A stretch of 64,000 bases of DNA from Leishmania mexicana MHOM/GT/2001/U1103. Lineage: Eukaryota; Euglenozoa; Kinetoplastea; Trypanosomatida; Trypanosomatidae. Numbering within the stretch: position 1 is the first letter of the stretch; the number at the start of each line of letters is the position of its first letter. Below, piece by piece: positions 30,680 through 38,575 of this stretch. Under the pieces are notes generated by a model. That model saw nothing but the letters and a program-made list of their open reading frames with translations. It did no database searches and was not told the DNA's origin. The position numbers and the translations under genes were made by a program. The stretch spans positions 987,791 through 1,051,790 of the forward strand of contig NC_018312.1 of NCBI RefSeq assembly GCF_000234665.1, given 5' to 3'.

Positions 30680-31557
30680 CTGCTGCCGTCACGCCGGGCC
30701 GCGACTCCCTCATGCTTGGCGCGCAAGCACTTCGGCACAGCGTGGAGTCTTGTGTTTGTGTGTGTCGTGGATGTGCAGGGGTGCGTGCGCGTGCGCGTGC
30801 GCTGCGGCGCCGTGCAGAAGAGACGTGTGTCGTTATGCCGTTTTTTTTGCTCAGGAGGGGGAGGGGCGGTGCGCACGCTATCCTTGATGGTGGCCCCACA
30901 CCACACCTCCCTGCACTACCACCTCTCTCTATCTCGCTCTGGTGCGCATAACGGTTCCGCTAAACAGCGCCGTGAGCGGCAGAACAAGAGAGTGGGATCG
31001 ATGTTGTGCGTTCGCTCAGTCACTTGTATCGCGCCCCACAGGCTGCTCTTGCTGCAGGTGCCACTGTGCGTAGAGAACACAGCTGAGGTCGAGTGGAGCA
31101 CATACCTACGCAAAGAAACACTCGAAGGCCCGCTCACTGGGCGGGCCCTTTCAGATGGAAGATGTTGCAGTGTGGCCTCTGGGGAACGTCCGCGGAGTGC
31201 CATGTGAAGAGTCTTTGTTATTCATGTTGTTGTATGCGCCCTGCACCATGCGAGGGACATGGCTGCACACAACGTAGGCGCGAATGCATGCCGGTCTGTG
31301 AGGGGTGTTACCCGGAGCGCTCCTCACGTTCCCACTGTACACCCTCTCTTGCCCCTCTCTTCGTCGTTCTCTGCCTCTGGGGTGACTAATGCCATTTGAA
31401 ACCATTCGCTTTCTCGCCACCCCACCCCCGCCACATATGCGCGTCGCATGACCACGCGAGTGCGACGTAGTCATGCACACGCGAGCGAAGTAAAAGTTTT
31501 CGGCCTCACACTCTCTCTGGCTCCGCGTCTGAGAACCATTCCCTCCCGCATTCCACC
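30680..31557. other. Intergenic region between RPB4 and SF3b4
   Basis: About 0.9 kb without a supported gene. It contains a GC-rich hairpin (31127-31147) and, near the right end, pyrimidine-rich DNA (31501-31530) followed by an AG near 31532 and then the SF3b4 start. Confidence 0.65.
31127..31147 (+). other. GC-rich hairpin in the RPB4-SF3b4 spacer
   Basis: GGCCCGC (31127-31133) and GCGGGCC (31141-31147) form a perfect seven-base-pair stem around a seven-base loop. AA precedes it and CTTT follows. It probably lies in the 3' UTR of RPB4; function unknown. Confidence 0.5.
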
Positions 31558-32340
31558 ATGGCCACGTACAAACGCGAGGATCTGCGGCGTGTAAGCTTTA
31601 CCAACCTCGACGAGCACTGTGATGAGGGCATCATGTACGAGCTGTGTCTGCAGTTCGGGCGCATTCAGAACATTAGTTGGCCGACCGAGGTGAATATTAA
31701 CGGCATGCCGCAGCGCGCCTCGCGCTGCTATGTCGACTTCGAGAACGCCGAAGACGCCAAGTACTGCTTCGAGGCTCTCTACCGAGCGCGCGTGAAGCTG
31801 TTTAATAAGGAGCTGCGCGTCTTTCACGCCAGCAACGAGGTGGTGCAGGGTGGTGCAGCGGGCCCACAGAGAAGCGGGGCGGCGGTGATTGGCCTGCACG
31901 AGGTGGGTGCCAAGGTGGTGGTACGCAACATTGATTACAGCGTCACGGAGTTCGACGTGACGCGCTTCTTCGAGAGCTTTGGCCAGTTCGCTGCCCCGCC
32001 CCGCATGCTGCGCGACTCCGTCGGCAATTTTCGCGGCGTTGTCATTCTTTCGTACAAGACGTTTGAGGCGAGCGACCGCGTAATTCGAGACATGGACCAG
32101 AAGATGTTCCGTGACCGCGTCATTTCCGTGCACTACGCACAGATGGAGGACGGCAGCGGGCGGTTGCACGGAACCAAGGAGGAGCGCGCGAACGCCACCC
32201 TCATACGAGAGGAGGAACGGCGCTACCGTGAGATGGTGGCGAAGGAGATGGCGGAGGTGCGACAGGAGCGGCAGCAAAGTCGCGTGCAGGATGCGTCATG
32301 GGCGGAGAAGGTGAACGTGTACAGCCGCCCGCGTCGCTGA
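31558..32340 (+). CDS. SF3B4: Splicing factor SF3b subunit 4 (SF3b49) homologue, 260 aa
   Basis: A component of the U2 snRNP SF3b complex that binds near the branch site, needed for trans-splicing in trypanosomatids. Two RRM domains fill the protein. RRM1 is at about residues 10-80, with RNP2-like VSFTNL and RNP1-like RCYVDFEN. RRM2 is at about 118-193, with VVVRNI and RGVVILSY. The segment after RRM2 (ISVHYAQMEDGSGRLHGTKE, then ERANA) matches the SF3b4-specific [22 protein letters not shown], which separates this family from other two-RRM proteins. The Pro-rich tail of the animal protein is missing; instead there is a charged helix (REEERRYREMVAKEMAEVRQ). SIDER2 copy 2 begins about 310 bases after the stop, probably within its 3' UTR. 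Confidence 0.85.
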   Translation: MATYKREDLRRVSFTNLDEHCDEGIMYELCLQFGRIQNISWPTEVNINGMPQRASRCYVDFENAEDAKYCFEALYRARVKLFNKELRVFHASNEVVQGGAAGPQRSGAAVIGLHEVGAKVVVRNIDYSVTEFDVTRFFESFGQFAAPPRMLRDSVGNFRGVVILSYKTFEASDRVIRDMDQKMFRDRVISVHYAQMEDGSGRLHGTKEERANATLIREEERRYREMVAKEMAEVRQERQQSRVQDASWAEKVNVYSRPRR

Positions 32341-32651
32341 AAGCGGGAGAGCACGCCCTTTGTGACGAAGGCATGTGTGTGTGTGTTCAGGCACTGCACC
32401 TGTGATTGGTGCGCACACGGGGAGGGGTCTCGTGAGGGCTGAGGCGTGCCGTCTCCTTGCCCGCCGCCCATGCTTTCGCTTGGACCTCTCCCGCTACTAT
32501 CCAGTTCGCCACCAAGAAGGCCCTTACATCATGCAACAAGTAACCCGCTCTGAGAGCCTCCCCTCGTCAGGGTCTTGAGTAAGGGAGGAGTGGCTGCACT
32601 ATGAGGCGGCCATCCCCTCACCCATGCCCAGCAAATGAGCCCCGACGGCAG

Positions 32652-33169
32652 CACGTCCGTTTCTCGTCGTTTGACAATTTTCCCGTCCCCCTTGATGGAG
32701 GGGTAGGTGGGAAGGAGGACGCCTCCGTGCGCGGTATCGCAGGACCCAGTGCACCCTCCCGCTCTCTCTGTGGGGAGGCCGGGCAGCCCCTACTCTACCC
32801 CGCCTCCTCACCCCTGCCCATGCCGAACCACGTGTGGTGGTGACAGGGCCAGGCACCCACGACACGGTGGGAGGGTGGGGTGGGGGGGGGACAGAGCGAT
32901 GGATCGCTGCTGATGTTGGCGGCCAGGTCCTGCATGGGGTGGAGTCGGAGCGCCCCGCGACCGTGAAGCGGTCTGTGCCGCCCACATGGTCGGCAGAGTG
33001 CCCGCGTGACTCGAGCGTGTGGCCCACGCCGGTGGCGACCGGCATACGGGGTGGGTAGAGTTTTGAAGCGCAGGGGCCATGCTCGCCGACGACCGGGTGG
33101 GCACATTGCTGTACCGGCGTGTGTCTACGGCTGCTCTGCACTGCGCGATGGGCCCTGGGGCAGGCCAGG
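32652..33169. mobile_element. SIDER2-like retroposon, copy 2
   Basis: About 518 bp, same orientation and same ends as the copy at 12065-12583, with only a handful of differences: a shorter G run near 32885, GTGGAGTCGG for GTAGCGTCGG, ATGGTCGG for ATGATCGG, and one extra G in CCACGCCGGTGG. It sits about 310 bases downstream of the SF3b4 stop codon, so it is a candidate element for decay of that mRNA. Direction of the element itself is not certain. Confidence 0.8.
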
Positions 33170-33748
33170 TGGTGGGGGAATTGAATTCCTGTTCTCCCGC
33201 AGAGAGAATGGACACGTCGATAAAGATGCGCACTTCTGCGCGCTAATGCGAGGCATTGCATGTGCGCCACGATGCCTCCCGTGGGCGTTCGCTTTTTCCA
33301 CTACTCTCCTCTACCTCAACACGCCTTGCATTTCTCTCTCTTCCTTCTACCGATTACGTTGTCCGTGCCGTGTTCGCGTAACTGACAATACCGGTTTTAC
33401 GTTTTGCCTCGTTCTGCTCCTGCTGCGGCCGCGCCATATCAGGTGCGCGGCTGAGTCGCAGCTGCTGGCAGCGTGGCAGCGGATCATCATTTCCCATCTT
33501 TTTCTTTGTTAGTATCTTACTGACGCATCTCATCGAAGTTTCGCGCCATTCGTGAGCGTATATCTGAGCGTGTTACGGTCCTTTGCTCCCTCCCTCTCTC
33601 CGTGGACTCGACCCAGTGCTGTGGAGCTGTCTCCTCGTCGTTTCCTTTTTTTCTTGTGCAGCGGTGCGCTTGCCAACTGGTTGCTGATCCTATCCGTTCA
33701 CAGGCGCGCTGAAACACCGGCATACATACTCGCAGGGCCGTAGACGCG

Positions 33749-33765
33749 TATATATATATATATAT
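33749..33765. repeat. TA dinucleotide run
   Basis: TA repeat within an AT-rich patch (about 33740-33820) upstream of the RPGRIP1L-like gene. Confidence 0.85.
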
Positions 33766-33889
33766 CCAAAGATATACATTTACTATAGATAAGTGAACGT
33801 TATATATGCACTGCTAGATAGATCCCCGAGTTGAACCAGCACAAGCGTATTGAAGGCACGCTGCCACAAGCGTGTCGCATAACCTACCC

Positions 33890-33937
33890 GCTCCACCTCC
33901 CCTCTTTTTTCTCTCTGTACGACATGCACGCACGTAG
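33890..33937 (+). promoter_or_regulatory. Candidate spliced-leader acceptor deciding the start at 33969
   Basis: A pyrimidine tract (about 33890-33918, including CCTCTTTTTTCTCTCTG) is followed by the first AG at 33936-33937. That AG is downstream of the in-frame ATG at 33924 and upstream of the in-frame ATG at 33969, so the latter is favoured. Confidence 0.55.
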
Positions 33938-33968
33938 CAAAGCACACGAATCTTGTGCATTGCGCGTT

Positions 33969-36863
33969 ATGCAACGTCACACGGCCACGGTGACGGTGAC
34001 GCCTCAGCGCGAGCTGGAGGATCGCCTTCAGCGCGCATTGCATGAGAACAGCATATTGAAGCTTCAGAAGAATGAGCTGGAGGAGAAGCTCAAGAAGGTG
34101 CAGACGCAGTTTCGCCGCCTTGCCGCGGACTGGCGTCGGGCGCAGGAGAGTGGCGCAGTGGTACCCCCCGACTCGGCGTCATCGCCGTGCTCGGCGGCAC
34201 TACCCGTACGACCCCACTCAGCGGCCGAGGCAGTGATTCGAGGCTCGCCAGCGGCCCCGTCATTAAGGCGACTACTGCCTCCGTTGAACCCGAATCAGCC
34301 TGCTCACGTGTCTGCCGGCACGTCCTCGGAGACAGCGAAGCACTTTAAGAAGGAAGGCAGTTCGCCGAACTTCACGACTGCCGCTCCGGGTGTGAGCGAG
34401 GCTGAGCTGGCGGCCTGCAAAGCAGCGCTCGCGCATGCGCAGCTGGAGCTCCAGCAGGTGCGCGCGGCTGCCCTGGCCGCTGCCAAGGCACGAACTACTG
34501 CACTCGCTGCCTCGAGCAACGCAACCATCAGGTCAGCTGACGCCTCCGCAGCCACCTTGGCAGCGGCAAAGCAGGAGGCAGCACAGCTCCGCTCCCAGCT
34601 TCAGCAGGTACGCGAGGAGCTCAACGCCGCCCTACTCGGCCAGCAGCAGCTGCAGGTGCAGTCCAGCCAAGCCGTGCAGGGGCTGCAGCAGCAGCTGGAG
34701 GCGCACTACCGCGCCTCTATCGGCACTCTCGCTCGTGAGAAACAGGAGCTGAGTGTGAAGGTTCGACTCATGGAGGCAGAGAGACAGGCAACAAACACAG
34801 TGGAGGCGGGTGGTCCAGACCCAATGGAAATGGTGACCCTACACGGGGAGGTGCACCGCAAGGCGAGCGAGGCCACTCTCCTGAACAGTCGCCTCCAGTA
34901 TGCGCAAGGACAGGTCGAGACGCTAAAGGGTGAGTGCAACCGGCTCATCGAGGAACTCAAGGAGGCGCACACAGCCCATGCTGACACAAAGAGGGCTTTG
35001 TTCACGGTGGAGCACGAGGCAGCGTCGCTGCGAACGCGATGCGGGTCGATGGACGAGTTGGAGCTGGCGCTGCAGCGCAAAACGGCGGAGTGCACGAATA
35101 TCGAACAGGAGCTGCTGAAGCTCGTTGGCTCGCTGCAGACGTGCCAGCGTGAGACGGAGACGGCAGTCCGCTCTGAGTTTGGCAGTCGTCTCACTGAGGT
35201 TCAGGAGATGCGCGACACGGCGGAGCGAGAGCGACGGGAGGTGGAGCGAAAACTGCTTAACTGCCAGCACGACCTTGCGGAGCTGCGTCGTCGGTTGGAG
35301 AGCACGCAGGAGGACCTCCAGCTCTACCGCGGTCAGGTAGCGAAGCTAGAGAAGGAGAAGAGTGTTATGTCGGCGCAGATTGCGTTCGCGGGGCACACAG
35401 CCACGGCGGCCGCCGCAGCGGGAGCCGACCTCACCGACGACGACGTCCACCGCGCCCTGGCAGTGGCGGCAATCAAGAAGAGGGGATCACGGATACCGAA
35501 GCGGGAGGTGGATATGGGTGGTGCTGGTGGTGCTACTACTGATGGAGGCGCCACTGCCACGTCTCAGGGTGCTGCGGACGCCGCCGGTGCGACCCCGGCG
35601 AAGGAAGCGAGAGAAGCGCTCGATCTTTTCGAGGCCCTGTCGTGGGACGGCGACTGGGAGCAGGGCCAGATGCGCGAGGCTCTGGCCACCGCCGCGATGG
35701 ATCTGGAACTGGCCGAGACGCGCTGTCAACAGATGGCTGAGCAGGTGGAGCAGTCTCGCGAGATGCTGCGCAAGGTGAGCGATGAGCGGGATATACTGCT
35801 CGAGGAGAGCATTGCTCTTCGTGGTCGCGTGGCGCATGTGCAGACCATTTTCGCCAAACAGCAGCTGCAGGCGTATCGGGCAGCCGCCACAGCGAGCGGA
35901 CTCGACGCCGAGGGACTGATTACCTTTTCTATTCGCGGGCTGCAGAGCCAGGAGGCGGCCATGTGCCGTTCCTTGGGCATTGCCAATCTGAAAGCCCCTG
36001 TCTCATTCTTTTTCACGCTGGAGGGGCTGGCGGACTACGAGGCGATGGTGGGGCCGACGCTGCGCGCTCTCGATGACGTTGTGGACGTGCGCTTCCAATA
36101 CGAAGGTCTCGCAAAGGACGCTGTCACGCTGGCGGCCATCGAGCAGACGACCTTCTGCTTTCAGTTGCACTGTGCCGCCGGCGAGACGAGCCGGCTGGTC
36201 GCCATGGCAGAGCTGCCTGGAGCGTCACTGCTGAATGCACGCGAGGTCCCGGTGGAAGACACACTGAACCTCATCGACGGCGAGGGGCAGAAGGTGGGGA
36301 GCATCCTGGTCGAGTTCTGCTGCGCTCGTCTTGTGCTGCCCATCCTTCTAGGCGCCCCTCTCTCCGACCCACGTGCCGGGGCGACCTCCTTCACTCTGTC
36401 TGCGCAAGAGATCAAAGGGGCGATGGTGGCGCTGCGCACCGTGTGCTATCTGCGCATTCAAGTGTTCCGCGCCGAGGGCCTCGGCGGCTCCGCAGAGGCC
36501 GGCACCGCGCCTCAGCCATACGTCTTCTACACAGCCTCGTCGCCTCTAGGGGCCCTCAACTGCGTGCGGGACACTGTCGTGCACCCCTCTAGCCGCGCCT
36601 TTACGACAGACCCTGTGTTTGATGCGATGCCAGTGGATCATCGTGTCATTGTCGATCCGGCGCTGATTCGGTTTGTGGCGTTTGGTGTCGTCAGCTTCGT
36701 CCTATTTGATGAGCGCGCTACCAATGTGCAATCGAACCTCGGCGTGGTGGAGGTGGCGCTGCGACCGCTGCTAAACTCGCCGCATGCGACTATTCGAGTC
36801 ACGGAGAAACTGCATCCGCAGGGCACGCTGAGCGTTGGGCTGTCGTGGGTGTCCGGCGTGTGA
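33969..36863 (+). CDS. RPGRIP1L-like coiled-coil and C2-domain protein, 964 aa
   Basis: The first half is largely coiled coil (about residues 15-60 and 140-500), rich in Glu, Gln, Ala and Leu. It is followed by an Ala/Gly/Thr-rich linker and a further short coiled coil near 580-640. Two beta-rich domains end the protein. At about 655-800 (FSIRGLQSQEAAMCRS onward, with VSFFFTLEG) there is a C2-like block. At about 825-964 another includes SFVLFDERATNVQSNLGVVE, VALRPLL and HPQGTLSVGLSW. The second closely follows the last C2 domain of RPGRIP1/RPGRIP1L (VFDDEDLEPGSYLGRARV, then PNGSIRVQLDW). RPGRIP1L proteins sit at the ciliary transition zone, so a role at the flagellar base is likely but inferred. 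An in-frame ATG at 33924 would add 15 residues. Confidence 0.6.
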   Translation: MQRHTATVTVTPQRELEDRLQRALHENSILKLQKNELEEKLKKVQTQFRRLAADWRRAQESGAVVPPDSASSPCSAALPVRPHSAAEAVIRGSPAAPSLRRLLPPLNPNQPAHVSAGTSSETAKHFKKEGSSPNFTTAAPGVSEAELAACKAALAHAQLELQQVRAAALAAAKARTTALAASSNATIRSADASAATLAAAKQEAAQLRSQLQQVREELNAALLGQQQLQVQSSQAVQGLQQQLEAHYRASIGTLAREKQELSVKVRLMEAERQATNTVEAGGPDPMEMVTLHGEVHRKASEATLLNSRLQYAQGQVETLKGECNRLIEELKEAHTAHADTKRALFTVEHEAASLRTRCGSMDELELALQRKTAECTNIEQELLKLVGSLQTCQRETETAVRSEFGSRLTEVQEMRDTAERERREVERKLLNCQHDLAELRRRLESTQEDLQLYRGQVAKLEKEKSVMSAQIAFAGHTATAAAAAGADLTDDDVHRALAVAAIKKRGSRIPKREVDMGGAGGATTDGGATATSQGAADAAGATPAKEAREALDLFEALSWDGDWEQGQMREALATAAMDLELAETRCQQMAEQVEQSREMLRKVSDERDILLEESIALRGRVAHVQTIFAKQQLQAYRAAATASGLDAEGLITFSIRGLQSQEAAMCRSLGIANLKAPVSFFFTLEGLADYEAMVGPTLRALDDVVDVRFQYEGLAKDAVTLAAIEQTTFCFQLHCAAGETSRLVAMAELPGASLLNAREVPVEDTLNLIDGEGQKVGSILVEFCCARLVLPILLGAPLSDPRAGATSFTLSAQEIKGAMVALRTVCYLRIQVFRAEGLGGSAEAGTAPQPYVFYTASSPLGALNCVRDTVVHPSSRAFTTDPVFDAMPVDHRVIVDPALIRFVAFGVVSFVLFDERATNVQSNLGVVEVALRPLLNSPHATIRVTEKLHPQGTLSVGLSWVSGV

Positions 36864-37240
36864 CGTAGCCGCATCTGTGAGTGCGCGTACGCGAGCGGCA
36901 GAGTGTGTGTGTCACGCTCGGATGAGCATCACCCATGGTGGCGCGCGTCGTGTTCAGGCGTGGCGAGTGCCGCTTTTCGCTTTCCATGGCTTTACCGTCT
37001 TTTTCCTTTTTCCATATGCCTCTCTGCCATGTGTTGGGGGGTGAGGGGGCCGCATCGCATGCTGTGTCTTTAGAGCGTGTCACGTGTGTGGACACGAGCA
37101 CAAGCATACACACACATACACACACGTGCTGACCAGGTGCGCGGGTGCTCGCCTGAATGCCTCAGGAAACGCACACGGACGCCTGTGGGATGGCTGAGGG
37201 CCAACGGACTCGTGAAGGGCCCATATGAGTGTGTCCTTTC

Positions 37241-37303
37241 TCTATGGTGTCCCGTGGATGACGGCAGGGGATTCTTGTCGACGGTGCGTCGACGCACCAT
37301 AGA
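37241..37303. repeat. Palindrome with outer inverted repeat
   Basis: GGTGCGTCGACGCACC at 37283-37298 is a perfect 16-base palindrome. TCTATGGTG (37241-37249) is the exact reverse complement of CACCATAGA (37295-37303), which overlaps the palindrome's right half. The two pairings would be mutually exclusive. Function unknown. Confidence 0.8.
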
Positions 37304-38274
37304 CCTACAGCTACGCCGACCCTCAAGAGAGCAGAAATGCGTTTGGACAAAGGAGGTCGACATGTGAGACGACGAAAGCATAGAACACACAAAAAAATAG
37401 AGCTGTGAGGGCGGCTGTGCGCGCACATGCTCATGCGCACACCAAAGTGCTTACATCCCCGCTCGCTGCAGTGCTCACGCCTGTCTCTGCTGGCCGCGTG
37501 ATGCACCTCCCCACACCCTTTCCCTCTCCTTTCGTCCCTTCTCTTCCGCTTTCTTTCGTCGCCCGCTCACGCCCTCCGCCCTCCCACCACCGGTCGTCCA
37601 GTAGCACTGTTCGGGATCTGCCCTTTTCTTGTCCTGTGGCTTACGGGTGGGGTGAGTGTGTGTGATTGCGCGCGTCTGTGTGCCTTCGTGTGAGCGTTGG
37701 CGGGCTCAGACGGCCTTCGTCTACTGCACAACACGGCAGTCGATCTGGCATAGCACCGAGGCCGGACTGGGTCTGGGCAACGCCGCTCCGTGTAGAGAGC
37801 CGGTTTGTCGTACCGCATCGTCATTCCGTGCATCAACACACCCACGGTCCGTGCACCGCGAGCACAGAGCGATAAAAGAGAGTGGGCGCACTTTGGGGGT
37901 AATTCGGCACACCCCGAGTGCGTGACCGGCGGCACCTGCACTGGCGGGAGGCCTTACTTGTTCACCTGCGAGGACTTGCTGCGGCGCATCTCTTCGCGTG
38001 CGCCTCCTCAGCCGTCGCTCCCCTTTTTCTCTCGTTCGCCGCCGTTGGGGACAGGCGCGGCATCTCATTTTTCCCTTTTCTTTGCGCGTGTGCTGTGGCG
38101 GGTCTCTTCTGCCGAGAGGTGAGGCGGGTTTTTGGAGCGTTGACAGCTAAACCGACGAAGCGAGGAAGCCCGCAGGCGCCCGCCCAGGTCACACACCTGC
38201 CCGGCGCTTTCTTTCTCTCCCTACCTGGCCTCCCCTCTGCCTCCGTGACCCACAGACACGCCGGCGGACCATTA

Positions 38275-38293
38275 CCACACACACACACACACA
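38275..38293. repeat. CA microsatellite
   Basis: CA run about 280 bases upstream of the kinase start codon. Confidence 0.9.
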
Positions 38294-38541
38294 GAGCCCC
38301 AACGCGCGGCTCGTTCTCATCTCTACCTTTGGGTGTTTTCCACCTTCTTTGTTTGCCCACGCCCCTTCATCTTGGCCGCCGCTGCTCTCGCGTATTTGAA
38401 CCCCACCACAGTGCCCACGCGCACTGATCTATCCACGAACTCGTTCCGCCTCGTGTGTGCATCGCTGCCCCACCCCCCTCTCCTCTCTTTTTTCCCTTGG
38501 AGTTGTGCGCACGCTCCACCGCCTGCCGGCCACTGTTGCCA

Positions 38542-38569
38542 CTCGTCCTCCCCCCTTTTACCCGTCCAG
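38542..38569 (+). promoter_or_regulatory. Spliced-leader acceptor site for the kinase gene
   Basis: A C/T-rich tract (CTCGTCCTCCCCCCTTTTA, then CCCGTCC) ends in AG at 38568-38569. The next AUG is at 38576, giving a 5' UTR of about six bases plus the spliced leader. Confidence 0.65.
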
Positions 38570-38575
38570 CCACAC

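Larger units (their letters stand above)
32341..33968. other. Intergenic region containing SIDER2 copy 2
   Basis: No supported gene. After the SIDER2 copy come pyrimidine-rich DNA, a TA run (33749-33765) and AT-rich sequence to about 33820, unusual for this GC-rich window. Confidence 0.65.
36864..38575. other. Intergenic region, 1.7 kb
   Basis: No supported gene. It contains a 16-bp perfect palindrome (37283-37298), a CA run (38275-38293) and a strong pyrimidine tract before the kinase gene. Confidence 0.65.
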
